This document shows positions 54,474 to 63,620 of a stretch of 64,000 nt of DNA, in pieces (within the stretch, counting starts at the first letter, position 1; the number at the start of each line of letters is the position of its first letter). The notes below the pieces were generated by a model, which saw only the letters and a list, made by a program, of their open reading frames with translations, was not told the origin of the DNA and ran no database searches. The stretch is from Bacteroidota bacterium (GTDB taxonomy: Bacteria; Bacteroidota; Ignavibacteria; Ignavibacteriales; Melioribacteraceae): assembly GCA_023397505.1 (NCBI GenBank), contig JAEWUC010000007.1, positions 124,001 through 188,000 of the forward strand, written 5' to 3'. A program made the translations under genes and the position numbers.

Positions 54474-56129
54474 ATGTTTTCTGAAGATTATAAGAAAGCA
54501 AAGGACGCCTATTTAAATAAATTGAACACAGCAAATGAATCCGGGATGAAATTCACAACAGTTTCAGGACAAACAATTAAACCGCTTTATTCACCGGATG
54601 ATATAAATGGGAATAATTTTCTGACTGATATCAATTTCCCCGGCGAATACCCGTATACGCGCGGAATTCATGCAAACGGTTATCGCGGTAAAATTTGGAC
54701 AAAACGGCAGTTTGCAGGATTCGGAACGCCGGAGGATACAAACGAGCGTTTCAAATATTTACTGGAACACGGGCAAACAGGTTTATCCGTAGCTTTCGAT
54801 TTACCAACATTAATGGGCTGCGATGCCGATGCCGAAATTAGCGAAGGCGAAGTTGGAATTTGCGGCGTTTCTGTTTCATCATTAATTGATATGGAAGTTT
54901 TGTTCAAAGATATTCCCTTGGATAAAGTATCAACATCCATGACGATTAATTCTCCGGCCGCAATGATTTTTGCTTTCTATCTTTCAATCGCCAAAAGGCA
55001 GGGTGTTGGTTTTGATAAATTACGCGGCACATTGCAAAACGACATTCTAAAAGAATACATCGCACAAAAAGAATATATTTTCCCGCCGAATCATTCGATG
55101 AGAATAATAACAGATATGATTGAATACTGTACAAACGAAGTACCGCAATGGAATCCTGTTTCGATAAGCGGTTATCATATTCGCGAAGCGGGTTCAACGG
55201 CAGTCCAGGAATTGGCTTATACTCTTGCAGATGGATTTGCTTATATCGAAGCTAGTTTGGAAAGAGGAATGGATATAGATTCGTTCGCACCGAGATTATC
55301 ATTTTTCTTTAATTCACATTTGGATTTTTTTGAAGAGATCGCAAAGTTTAGAGCAGCGCGTAGAATTTATGCGAGGCGTATGCGTGAAAAATACGGAGCA
55401 AAAAATCCGCGTTCTTGGTGGATGCGCTTTCATACTCAGACTGCAGGATGTACTTTAACCGCACAACAACCGGAAAACAATATTGTTCGCACAGCATTCC
55501 AGGCTATGGCAGCTGTGATGGGTGGGACACAATCTTTGCATACAAATTCTATGGATGAAACGCTCGCGTTGCCGAGTGAGAAAGCGGTTAAAATTGCATT
55601 GCGCACCCAGCAATTGCTCGCTTTCGAAACCGGTGTGATTAATACTGTTGATCCTCTCGGTGGCAGTTATTTTGTGGAATCGTTGACAAATAAAATGGAA
55701 GAAGAAGCGAATAAAATTTTTAACGAAATCGATGTTCTCGGCGGTGTAATAAACGGAATTGAAGCGGGATATTTTCAAAAAGAAATTGCAAATGCATCAT
55801 ACAGATACCAACTTGAATTGGAAAAGAAAGAAAAAATTATTGTTGGCGTAAATGATTTTGTTGAAGAGGACAGCAAAATTGAAATACCAATTTTACAAAT
55901 CTCGCCCGAAGTTGAAATTCACCAAAAGAAGCGATTGGCGGAATTAAAAATGAGTAGGAACAGTGCTTTGGTTGAAGACAGTTTGCGAAAAATCAGTGAA
56001 GCCGCCGTTGACGGGAAAAATATTATGCCTGTTTTAATTAACGCGGCAGATAATTATGTTTCGCTCGGTGAAATGGTGGATGAATTAAAAAAACATTTTG
56101 GCATATATGAGGAATCGGTCGTTTTCTAA
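54474..56129 (+). CDS. Methylmalonyl-CoA mutase family, catalytic (large) chain
   Basis: 551 residues comprising only the substrate-binding TIM barrel: YPYTRGIHANGYRGKIWTKR, GLSVAFDLPTLMGCDADAEI, VSTSMTINSPAAMIFAFYL, QNDILKEYIAQKEYIFPP and SISGYHIREAGSTAVQE. The C-terminal B12-binding domain (DxHxxG) is absent, so the enzyme needs a separate small chain, not in the window. Isomerises methylmalonyl-CoA/succinyl-CoA or a related acyl-CoA. The 3' end overlaps the next gene. Confidence 0.92.
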   Translation: MFSEDYKKAKDAYLNKLNTANESGMKFTTVSGQTIKPLYSPDDINGNNFLTDINFPGEYPYTRGIHANGYRGKIWTKRQFAGFGTPEDTNERFKYLLEHGQTGLSVAFDLPTLMGCDADAEISEGEVGICGVSVSSLIDMEVLFKDIPLDKVSTSMTINSPAAMIFAFYLSIAKRQGVGFDKLRGTLQNDILKEYIAQKEYIFPPNHSMRIITDMIEYCTNEVPQWNPVSISGYHIREAGSTAVQELAYTLADGFAYIEASLERGMDIDSFAPRLSFFFNSHLDFFEEIAKFRAARRIYARRMREKYGAKNPRSWWMRFHTQTAGCTLTAQQPENNIVRTAFQAMAAVMGGTQSLHTNSMDETLALPSEKAVKIALRTQQLLAFETGVINTVDPLGGSYFVESLTNKMEEEANKIFNEIDVLGGVINGIEAGYFQKEIANASYRYQLELEKKEKIIVGVNDFVEEDSKIEIPILQISPEVEIHQKKRLAELKMSRNSALVEDSLRKISEAAVDGKNIMPVLINAADNYVSLGEMVDELKKHFGIYEESVVF

Positions 56130-56994
56130 AATAGTATCATATCTAAAATTACTTCGTGTAACAAACTGGCTTAAAAATGTTTTTGTTTTTGTGCCGGTTG
56201 TTTTTTCAAAACATATTTTTGACGAAAGCTATTTCACGGAAGCTGTAATGGCTTTCATTGCTTTTTCTGTCGCGTCCAGTTTGGTGTATGTTTTTAATGA
56301 TTTGATTGATATAGAAAAAGATAAAATCCATCCTTCGAAAAGAAAAAGACCTTTGGCAAGCGGCAGAATTGCAAAAAACAGCGCTGTCATATTGTTGATT
56401 GTTCTTTTATTTGTAACAATCCTTTTCAGTTTGAGATTCGAAAAATCTTTTACTTTGCTTCTTTGGACATATATTGTACTTAATTTCTTTTATACAATGT
56501 GGTTAAAAGAAATTGTAATTGTTGATTTATTTTGTATTGCATTCGGATTTATGTTAAGGGTTTTCAGCGGAGCGTTTGCCGTTGATGTTTATATTTCCAA
56601 CTGGCTGATATTAACAACAATTTTTATCTCACTTTTTCTTGCAGTTATGAAGCGCCGTGTTGAAATTGCCGGAGGACCGCAAGCAGTCGAGCAAAGAATG
56701 GTATTAAAAGATTATACACTTAATTTCATCGATCAAATCTCCGCCATAACCGCGGGGGGCGTTATAATCTGTTATGCACTTTACTCAGTGTCTGAAAAAA
56801 CGGTAATGCAATTCGGCAGCGAGGCACTCGTGTTTACTTCAATTTTTGTAATCTATGGTATCTTTAGATATATGTACCTTGTTTATAAAAGAGATAAAGG
56901 CGAAAATGTAACGGAAGTTTTAATATCGGATTGGCCTATGATTATAAACGCATTGCTGTTTGTTGCAGTGGCAGTATATATAATTTATTTTTGA
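56107..56994 (+). CDS. UbiA-family prenyl transferase, decaprenyl-phosphate phosphoribosyltransferase-like
   Basis: About 295 residues, nine hydrophobic helices. First Asp motif NDLIDIEKDKIHPSKRKRPL and a second acidic motif (IVDLFCIAFGFMLRV region). The LLRVTNWLKNVFVFVPVVFS start and the HPSKRKRPLASG passage are typical of decaprenyl-phosphate phosphoribosyltransferase-like enzymes. These pass phosphoribose to a polyprenyl phosphate for cell-wall or glycan precursors. Start at ATG 56107; a TTG at 56098 is possible. Overlaps the mutase gene by 23 bp. Confidence 0.85.
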   Translation: MRNRSFSKIVSYLKLLRVTNWLKNVFVFVPVVFSKHIFDESYFTEAVMAFIAFSVASSLVYVFNDLIDIEKDKIHPSKRKRPLASGRIAKNSAVILLIVLLFVTILFSLRFEKSFTLLLWTYIVLNFFYTMWLKEIVIVDLFCIAFGFMLRVFSGAFAVDVYISNWLILTTIFISLFLAVMKRRVEIAGGPQAVEQRMVLKDYTLNFIDQISAITAGGVIICYALYSVSEKTVMQFGSEALVFTSIFVIYGIFRYMYLVYKRDKGENVTEVLISDWPMIINALLFVAVAVYIIYF

Positions 56995-57017
56995 ATTGTG
57001 AACTCAGGATTTTTTAA

Positions 57018-58253
57018 ATGGTAATTAACGACATCATTGTATTGGTAGTTTTATTAATGCTAAGCGGATTCTTTTCGTCTTCCGAAATTGCTTTTGTTGT
57101 GGCAAATAAAATTAAGATTGAATTACGCGCACGTAAAAAAAACATTTATGCTCTAAATGCGCATTATTTTGTTTTACACCCGGAGAATTTTTTCTCAACG
57201 ATTCTGTTTTCAAACAACATTGTTAATATTGCTTTTGCTTCTCTTATATCGGTTTTTCTTCTCCAGCATTTTAATTTAGCAGAATTTGAAATACTCATAA
57301 TCTCAACAACTCTGATTTTATTGTTCGGCGAATTAATTCCAAAATACCTCGGCAGGGAGTTAGCCGATGATTTTGTTTTGATTTCTTCCATACCATTAAG
57401 AGCATTGAATTTTCTTTTTTACCCCTTTATTAGAATAACTTCTAAAATTTCAGGTTTGATAAATAGAAATTCCTATAGAGAAGAAATAGAAATTTTCCAA
57501 ACGTTTGATAAAGAAGATTTGCAGAATTTGATAGAAGAAAGTTCTGAAGCGGGGAAAATGGATGAAGAACAATCCGATATTATCGGTAAAGTAATTGAGA
57601 TCCGGGATCAGCGTGTTTACGAAGCATTTACACCGCGGACTGATATTGTCGGAGTGGAAATTTCGGCAACGATAGAGGAAGTATCGCAAAAATTCATTGA
57701 ATCCGGTTATTCAAAATTAATCGTTTATGAAGATAATCTCGATAACATTAGGGGCATTATTCTTTTAAAAGATTTGTTCACAAACCCGGTTGATTTAAGA
57801 GCAATGATGCGGGATGTTGTATTTGTACCCGACACAAAAAAAAGTTTGGAAATGCTGAATGAATTTTTAAAAAAACAGTTTTCACTTGCAGTTGTTGTTG
57901 ATGAATTCGGTGGAACAGCCGGAATTATTACTATCGAGGATTTGATTGAAGAATTGTTCGGTGAAATTCGAGACGAATATGATATAGAAGAAAATGTTGT
58001 TCGTAAAATTGATGCAAATAATTACATACTTAGCGGCAAAGTTGAAATAGATTATTTAATCGATGAATTCGATTTACTTTTTGAAGAAGGTGACTATGAA
58101 ACTATAGCCGGATTTATAACTTATAAACTCGGCAGAATACCGGTTAAAGGAGAATCTTTCAAAATCGATCATTTCTCTGTGCAGATATTAAAGTCCGATA
58201 AAACTAAAATTGACCTCGTAAAATTATCAGTATTTACTGAACTGCTTGATTAG
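57018..58253 (+). CDS. CNNM/CorC-type transporter (DUF21, CBS pair, CorC domain)
   Basis: 411 residues: DUF21 transmembrane region (about 1-175; LLMLSGFFSSSEIAFVVANK, LFGELIPKYLGREL), a CBS pair (YEAFTPRTDIVGVEISATIE, SKLIVYEDNLDNIRGII) and a C-terminal CorC/HlyC domain (GGTAGIITIEDLIEELFGEI, ILSGKVEIDYL). The family handles Mg2+ or Na+-coupled Mg2+ efflux. Confidence 0.93.
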   Translation: MVINDIIVLVVLLMLSGFFSSSEIAFVVANKIKIELRARKKNIYALNAHYFVLHPENFFSTILFSNNIVNIAFASLISVFLLQHFNLAEFEILIISTTLILLFGELIPKYLGRELADDFVLISSIPLRALNFLFYPFIRITSKISGLINRNSYREEIEIFQTFDKEDLQNLIEESSEAGKMDEEQSDIIGKVIEIRDQRVYEAFTPRTDIVGVEISATIEEVSQKFIESGYSKLIVYEDNLDNIRGIILLKDLFTNPVDLRAMMRDVVFVPDTKKSLEMLNEFLKKQFSLAVVVDEFGGTAGIITIEDLIEELFGEIRDEYDIEENVVRKIDANNYILSGKVEIDYLIDEFDLLFEEGDYETIAGFITYKLGRIPVKGESFKIDHFSVQILKSDKTKIDLVKLSVFTELLD

Positions 58254-58298
58254 TTTCTGCGTTTCATCTTACAACAAAAAATATCTTAAAGGGAAAAA

Positions 58299-58646
58299 AT
58301 GGGAGTACTATCTTCTTTTTTGGGCGGGAGTCATATCCAAAATATAGATGCAGATTTATTCGAAGAAAAAATTAGTAATGATGTTAATGCAGTAATTATT
58401 GATGTACGAACCCACGAAGAATATCGAAGTGCGCGGATTCCAAATTCCGTTTTGATAGATATTTATTCAAATGATTTTTTTGATAAGATTAAAAAACTAG
58501 ATCAATCTAAATCATATTATATATACTGCCACAGTGGTGGAAGGAGTTATTCGGCTGCCGGGGAATTGCTGAAAATGGGTTTTAAAAATGTATATAATTT
58601 AGCCGATGGGATTATTAGCTGGAACGGCAAAATTGAAAGAGGATAA
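58299..58646 (+). CDS. Rhodanese-like sulfurtransferase
   Basis: 115 residues with the single-domain rhodanese pattern: AVIIDVRTHEEYRSARIPNS, then the active-site loop YCHSGGRSYSAA with the persulfide Cys, and VYNLADGIISWNGKI at the end. Moves sulfane sulfur between acceptors. Overlaps the next gene by 14 bp. Confidence 0.93.
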   Translation: MGVLSSFLGGSHIQNIDADLFEEKISNDVNAVIIDVRTHEEYRSARIPNSVLIDIYSNDFFDKIKKLDQSKSYYIYCHSGGRSYSAAGELLKMGFKNVYNLADGIISWNGKIERG

Positions 58647-59034
58647 TTTAATATCCAGTGCTGTGGTCATATTCGACGGCTTCTGCAACTTGTGCTCATC
58701 TTTAGTTTCCTTTTTAATAAGGATTGATAAGTATGAAAAACTTACTTTTGTACCTTTTCAAAATGATGATTGTCAAAATCTAATAAACAAATATCCCGTG
58801 TTGAAAGAAAACCCTAAAACGGTGATTTTAATATATGAGAATGGAATTTTCGAAAGGGCAGAGGCAATATTAAAAATATTCAAATTGCTTGGTTTTCCTT
58901 GGAAATTATTTTGTATTGTGGAAATCCTTCCGAGTAAAATTTTGGATTCAATCTATAGTTTTATGGCTCTAAACAGATACTCATTATTTGGCAGGCGGGA
59001 ACAGTGTTTTATACCAACTAAAAAGATGAAATAA
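58633..59034 (+). CDS. DCC/DUF393 family protein
   Basis: About 133 residues from a TTG at 58633. VVIFDGFCNLCSSLVSFLIR carries the DxxCxxC thiol motif of DUF393, and FGRREQCFIPTKK ends the protein. These thioredoxin-like proteins are thought to act in thiol redox steps, without a defined substrate. The TTG is chosen because a longer start (58606) overlaps further into rhodanese. Confidence 0.85.
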   Translation: MKEDNLISSAVVIFDGFCNLCSSLVSFLIRIDKYEKLTFVPFQNDDCQNLINKYPVLKENPKTVILIYENGIFERAEAILKIFKLLGFPWKLFCIVEILPSKILDSIYSFMALNRYSLFGRREQCFIPTKKMK

Positions 59035-59124
59035 TACTTTTTTTGTTGTTGCATCGATGCTGCCTTTTAATGGAGAATGTTCGCAATTTCCATTATCTTT
59101 AGCATCAAATTTCCAAGAAATGTA

Positions 59125-60273
59125 TTGTTAAATTTTACCGTTCATTATAAAGATAAAAATTCTAAAGCAAGAGTTTGTGAAATAGAAACCGCCCACGGTT
59201 TTATTCAAACGCCAATTTTTATGCCTGTGGGAACACAGGGCAGTGTTAAGGCAATTACTCAAAGAGTTCTCGATGCAGAAGTAAATGCCGAAATTGTTCT
59301 TTCTAATACTTATCATTTGTACCTTAGACCGGGTACAAAAATTTTAGAGCAGGCGGGCGGGCTTCATAAATTTATGAATTGGAGCAGACCTATTTTAACG
59401 GACAGCGGCGGCTTTCAAGTTTACAGTCTTTCGGAATTAAGAAAACTGAAACACGACGGTGTTGAGTTTCGTTCGCATCTCGACGGCTCCAAACATTTTT
59501 TTTCGCCGCAAAAAGTAATCGAGATTCAAAGAAGCATCGGCTCGGATATTATTATGCCGCTTGACGAATGCACACCGTTTCCGTGCGAGTTTGATTATGC
59601 AAAAAAATCAAAAGAGCTAACTTCCAAATGGGCGGTTCTAAATAAAGAAGCTTTTGAACAAACAAAACCGCTTTACGGTCATGAGCAATTTCTATTTGGC
59701 ATAATTCAAGGAAGTGTTTATAAAGAACTGCGCGAAAGTTCGGCAATCGATTTGGCTAAACTTGATTTCGATGGGTACGCTATTGGAGGTTTGGCCGTCG
59801 GCGAACCGATTGATATGATGTACGATCTTGTTGATTTTACAACCGATTTTATGCCGCAGGATAAACCGCGATATTTAATGGGAGTCGGAAAACCCGAAAA
59901 TATATTGGAGGCAATTGCTCGCGGAGTTGATATGTTTGATTGTGTTATGCCTACCCGCAACGCGCGTAATGCATATCTTTTTACATCGCAGGGAATTGTA
60001 TCGATGAGAAACGCGGCATATAAAGATGATTTTACTCCGCTCGATCCTAAATGCGGTTGTTATACATGCAAAAATTTTTCAAAAGCTTATTTGCGCCACT
60101 TGTTCAATGCAAGGGAAATACTTGCGCTGGAATTAGCAACAATTCACAATTTAACTTTTTATCTCGATCTTGTTCGTGAAGCGCGTAAAAGAATTTTGGA
60201 TGGTACTTTTGTCGATTGGAAAAATAATTTTATCAAAATAATTTCTATAAATGTTCAAACCAACAAGGAGTAA
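59125..60273 (+). CDS. tgt: Queuine tRNA-guanine transglycosylase
   Basis: About 382 residues from a TTG at 59125, giving LNFTVHYKD, the usual Tgt start; the frame also opens at ATG 59077 with an atypical hydrophobic extension. TDSGGFQVYSLSEL (nucleophile region), MPLDECTPF, GYAIGGLAVGEP, DMFDCVMPTRNARN and a zinc site (CGCYTCKNFS...) are all present. Exchanges guanine 34 for preQ1 in tRNAs with GUN anticodons. Directly upstream of the YajC-like genes, a typical tgt-yajC order. Confidence 0.94.
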   Translation: MLNFTVHYKDKNSKARVCEIETAHGFIQTPIFMPVGTQGSVKAITQRVLDAEVNAEIVLSNTYHLYLRPGTKILEQAGGLHKFMNWSRPILTDSGGFQVYSLSELRKLKHDGVEFRSHLDGSKHFFSPQKVIEIQRSIGSDIIMPLDECTPFPCEFDYAKKSKELTSKWAVLNKEAFEQTKPLYGHEQFLFGIIQGSVYKELRESSAIDLAKLDFDGYAIGGLAVGEPIDMMYDLVDFTTDFMPQDKPRYLMGVGKPENILEAIARGVDMFDCVMPTRNARNAYLFTSQGIVSMRNAAYKDDFTPLDPKCGCYTCKNFSKAYLRHLFNAREILALELATIHNLTFYLDLVREARKRILDGTFVDWKNNFIKIISINVQTNKE

Positions 60274-60276
60274 TAA

Positions 60277-60945
60277 ATGGATATTCTATTAGCAATGGCA
60301 CCTCCGGCAGACGGGCAAGGCGGCGGAGGAGGCATGATAGGCACTATCTTGATGGTGTTGATTTTACTAGTGGTTATTTATTCTGTCTTCAGTTTGATGT
60401 TCGGTACAAAAATCCCATTTTTAGTATTAAGATCCATTAAGATGGATCCTGATGATTCAATGAATGAATTTATTCTAATTAAAGGTAGGCGATCAGGACT
60501 TTTTGCATGGTTTTTTACGAGTTCACGATTAGAGGATGAAACATATTTAAGATGCACAGAAAAAGAGATTGAATTTGGAAGTTCAAGTTTTGCAGAAGAG
60601 AGTTTGATAGTAGTTGCGAACAAGGAAGTTGCTAGTGCAGTTTGTACATTTCACAAACCACTTGTTGCATTAATTTTTGGAATAATTTTTTTCTCTTTTG
60701 GATTAATTGCTATGTTATCAATTGGGTTAGTATCATTAGTATTTATTATCATTAGCATTCTATTTTTTGCTTTCTATTCATTAGGGAAGAAAATTACTAT
60801 AATAATTGAGACAAGTGGAGGGTCAAAATTTGGCTTATCATTTAAAAGAAGTGTTATAGAGAATGTAACAATTGATCAAAGTAAAGCTATTCAGATAATT
60901 AAATTGTTAAATAAAAAAATAATTGAATCAAAAAATTTTCATTAA
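60277..60945 (+). CDS. Membrane protein beginning with a duplicated YajC N-terminus
   Basis: 222 residues. The first 40 or so resemble the next gene's product, YajC: GGGGGMIGTILMVLILLVV versus GGGGMIGTLIMFGAIFAIF. At DNA level 26 bases are identical (60320-60345 and 61003-61028). After the shared transmembrane helix this protein departs into an unrelated domain (SMNEFILIKGRRSGLFAWFF, TYLRCTEKEIEFGSSSFAEE) with two further hydrophobic segments (about 128-170) and a polar end. No known domain recognised. It lies between tgt and yajC in the same transcript, with ribosome site AAGGAG. Confidence 0.8.
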   Translation: MDILLAMAPPADGQGGGGGMIGTILMVLILLVVIYSVFSLMFGTKIPFLVLRSIKMDPDDSMNEFILIKGRRSGLFAWFFTSSRLEDETYLRCTEKEIEFGSSSFAEESLIVVANKEVASAVCTFHKPLVALIFGIIFFSFGLIAMLSIGLVSLVFIIISILFFAFYSLGKKITIIIETSGGSKFGLSFKRSVIENVTIDQSKAIQIIKLLNKKIIESKNFH

Positions 60946-60959
60946 AAAAGGAGAAATAA

Positions 60960-61271
60960 ATGAATCTATTATTAGTAATAGCACAACTTGGTGGTGATCA
61001 AAGCGGCGGAGGAGGCATGATAGGCACTTTGATTATGTTCGGCGCTATCTTTGCAATTTTTTATTTTATGATTATTCGTCCCCAACAAAAACGAGCTAAG
61101 GAACGCGAGAAATTATTATCTGCCGTTGAAAAAGGCGATAAAGTTGTTTTAAGCAGCGGGCTTCACGGTACGGTTGCCGGACTCGAAGAAAAATCAGTTC
61201 TTATTGATGTTGGAAATAATGTTAAAATGAAATATGATCGATCTGCAATTGCAACTATTTTGAAAGATTAA
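60960..61271 (+). CDS. yajC: Preprotein translocase subunit YajC
   Basis: 103 residues, one transmembrane helix (about 22-38) followed by the YajC signature FYFMIIRPQQKRAKEREKLL and KGDKVVLSSGLHGTVAGLEE. Accessory of SecDF-YajC in membrane protein insertion. AAGGAG precedes the ATG. Confidence 0.95.
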   Translation: MNLLLVIAQLGGDQSGGGGMIGTLIMFGAIFAIFYFMIIRPQQKRAKEREKLLSAVEKGDKVVLSSGLHGTVAGLEEKSVLIDVGNNVKMKYDRSAIATILKD

Positions 61272-61280
61272 CATAACATT

Positions 61281-61309
61281 AATTCCCCCCTTTATGAAAG
61301 GGGGGAATT
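61281..61309. repeat. Perfect 13-bp inverted repeat with ATG loop
   Basis: AATTCCCCCCTTT, ATG, AAAGGGGGGAATT. It starts 9 bp after the yajC stop. It could act as a terminator for the tgt-yajC transcript or be a palindromic repeat. The ATG in the loop is in frame with the downstream gene. Confidence 0.75.
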
Positions 61310-61326
61310 TGCTGATTGGAAGGGTG

Positions 61327-62214
61327 ATGAAAGTACTCGGCGGCAAAAATAATTTTCTTGCACTTAGTAAAGAATATTCGGATTACAAAGATTCAGATAT
61401 TGTAATAATTCCTTTACAGTTTAGAAAAAACAATTCTATTCCTAAGGAAATTTTATCTGGGTCAAAAAAAATCCTTGAAGCTTCTCATCGCTTAAAATTT
61501 TTTGACGAAGAACAAAGAAGAGAATTATGTTTCGAAAAGGGAATTTGTTCTCTTTCCCCATTGTCTTTTGAAAAACTGTCCCTTCAAAAAGCGTTAGATA
61601 AAATTTATAAAGAAACAAAATTGCATTTGAACTCCGGGAAATTTATAGCTGCAATAGGCGGCGAAAGTTTGATGTCAATCCCTATAATAAAAGCATGCAG
61701 TGAAAAATTCCAAAATCTTACGATTTTAAATTTAAGTGCCCATTCAAATCTTTGTGAAGACAAGGGTAATAAAAACACATTTTCATCCACGTCGGCAAAA
61801 ATTTCGGAATTTAATTCAAACATTATACAGGTCGGTATAAGATCACAAAGCGCTGAAGAAAATGATTTCAGGAAAACAAAAGGCATTAAAACATTTTATG
61901 CGCGTGAAATTAGAATGGGTATGTATGGAAACAATTGGCAGGAGTTAGCTGCAAAAAATGTTTCGGAAAATGTTTACATTAATTTCGATTTAAGCGTGTT
62001 TGATACATCTTTACTTTCTACGGTATTAAATCCCGAACCGGGCGGATTGCTTTGGGATGAAGTTCTTAATCTTATTAAAATTATCGGGGCTGATAAAAAC
62101 ATTGTTGGTTTCGATATCGTTAATTTTATTCCGACAAAGCTTTCAGAAACTCCAAATTACATTGTTGCTAAACTTATCTACAAAATTCTTAACTACGCTT
62201 TTATTAATAGATAG
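61327..62214 (+). CDS. Arginase-fold protein with missing metal ligands
   Basis: 295 residues from the ATG at 61327, which has GGAAGGG upstream; the in-frame ATG at 61294 sits in a hairpin loop. The arginase/agmatinase fold is suggested by IAAIGGESLMSIPIIKA, LTILNLSAHSNL, IIQVGIRSQSAEE and VYINFDLSVFDTSLL. Compared with GGDHS, DAHxD and SxDxDxxDP, most Asp/His metal ligands are replaced by Ser, Asn or Leu, while one His and two Asp remain. It is probably not a manganese ureohydrolase. A binding or regulatory role is possible. It could be unrelated in substrate to arginine. Confidence 0.72.
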   Translation: MKVLGGKNNFLALSKEYSDYKDSDIVIIPLQFRKNNSIPKEILSGSKKILEASHRLKFFDEEQRRELCFEKGICSLSPLSFEKLSLQKALDKIYKETKLHLNSGKFIAAIGGESLMSIPIIKACSEKFQNLTILNLSAHSNLCEDKGNKNTFSSTSAKISEFNSNIIQVGIRSQSAEENDFRKTKGIKTFYAREIRMGMYGNNWQELAAKNVSENVYINFDLSVFDTSLLSTVLNPEPGGLLWDEVLNLIKIIGADKNIVGFDIVNFIPTKLSETPNYIVAKLIYKILNYAFINR

Positions 62215-62276
62215 TCCTTGAATTATTACCGCTTTTTAATTAATTAAACCTTCGAAAAATCTCTTATGAGGAAAAA

Positions 62277-63590
62277 TTGAAAAATTTTGTATTTGTGTTA
62301 TTCACATTCATTTTATTTCAACAAATATCTGCTCAAACAGTTTATTACGGAAATATCGAAGGTGATATTGATTTAGGATTGGCGCCGTATGTTAAAAGGA
62401 TTGTTAATGAAGCAGAAAAGAATTCTGCCGATGCAATAATTTTTAGGATTAATACTTTCGGCGGAAGAGTTGATGCCGCCACTCAGATTAAAGACGCAAT
62501 ACTCAATAGTAAAGTAAAAACTATTGCGTTCATTGATAAACGTGCAATCTCTGCCGGTGCTTTAATTGCCTTATCCTGCGAAAAAATTGTTATGGTTCCC
62601 GGCGCTTCAATGGGCGCCTCAACTGTTGTTGATCAGGCAGGGCAGAAGCAATCGGAAAAATATCAATCATATATGCGTTCCGAAATGCGCGCGACCGCCG
62701 AAAAAAACGGAAGACGAACCGATATCGCACAAGGTATGGTTGATGAAAAAATAATTGTACCGGATTTGCAAGACGACAGCACAAAATTAATTACTCTTAC
62801 TTCCGAAGAAGCACTTAAATATAAAATGACGGATACTATCCTTACTTCAATTGACGAAGTAAAAAAAGCTTTTGTTGATATCAATGCTGAGGTAGTTGGC
62901 GTTAGTTCTAATTGGGCGGAGGATTTTGTTAGATTTTTGAATAACCCTATCATTTCTTCTTTGCTCATTATGATAGGACTTATCGGACTTTATACGGAAA
63001 TAAAAACGCCTGGCTGGGGATTGCCAGGCACAGTTGGATTGATAAGTCTTGCGCTGTTTTTTGGTTCAGGTTATATACTTGAACTAGCGTCAATAATTGA
63101 AATAATAATTTTTGTCGTTGGTGTGGTTCTGTTGTTACTTGAGATTTTTATTGTCCCCGGATTTGGAGTTTTCGGAATACTCGGTATTGTCTTTATTGTA
63201 TCTGGATTGTTCCTCGGTTTACTTTCGGATTTCGAGTTAATTGATTGGGATATAATTTCCAAAGCAATTATTCAACTTGCAGTAACTTTTCTTGCAACCT
63301 TTTCTGTAATGTTGCTATTACTAAAATTCTTACCAAAGAGTGCTATGTTAAACAAATTAGTTTTACAAGATCAAGTTTCGGCTAAATCCGGCTATGCCGA
63401 CAAAGAATCATTTCCTAATTATATAGGAATGGTTGGAACCGCATTAACAGACTTGCGCCCATCAGGTGCTGCAATGATAAACGGGAAACGTATTGATGTA
63501 GTTACCGAAGGCGATTACATAAATCATGGTTCCGAAATAATTGTTTCGGCTACAGAGGGTTCTAAAATTGTTGTGGGCAAAAAAGTGTAG
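62277..63590 (+). CDS. NfeD family membrane serine protease
   Basis: 437 residues, TTG start after GAGGAAAAA. Signal peptide (FVFVLFTFILFQQISAQ). An N-terminal ClpP-like protease domain follows, with FRINTFGGRVDAATQI, AISAGALIALSCEKIVM (Ser nucleophile region) and GASMGASTVV. Four to five transmembrane helices (about 220-350) come next, then a C-terminal OB-fold (YIGMVGTALTDLRPSGAAMI). This is the long NfeD/1510-type architecture, thought to act in membrane protein quality control with stomatin partners. No stomatin gene is in the window. Confidence 0.92.
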   Translation: MKNFVFVLFTFILFQQISAQTVYYGNIEGDIDLGLAPYVKRIVNEAEKNSADAIIFRINTFGGRVDAATQIKDAILNSKVKTIAFIDKRAISAGALIALSCEKIVMVPGASMGASTVVDQAGQKQSEKYQSYMRSEMRATAEKNGRRTDIAQGMVDEKIIVPDLQDDSTKLITLTSEEALKYKMTDTILTSIDEVKKAFVDINAEVVGVSSNWAEDFVRFLNNPIISSLLIMIGLIGLYTEIKTPGWGLPGTVGLISLALFFGSGYILELASIIEIIIFVVGVVLLLLEIFIVPGFGVFGILGIVFIVSGLFLGLLSDFELIDWDIISKAIIQLAVTFLATFSVMLLLLKFLPKSAMLNKLVLQDQVSAKSGYADKESFPNYIGMVGTALTDLRPSGAAMINGKRIDVVTEGDYINHGSEIIVSATEGSKIVVGKKV

Positions 63591-63620
63591 CACAGATTTA
63601 GAACCTGTGCTACAATAAAA

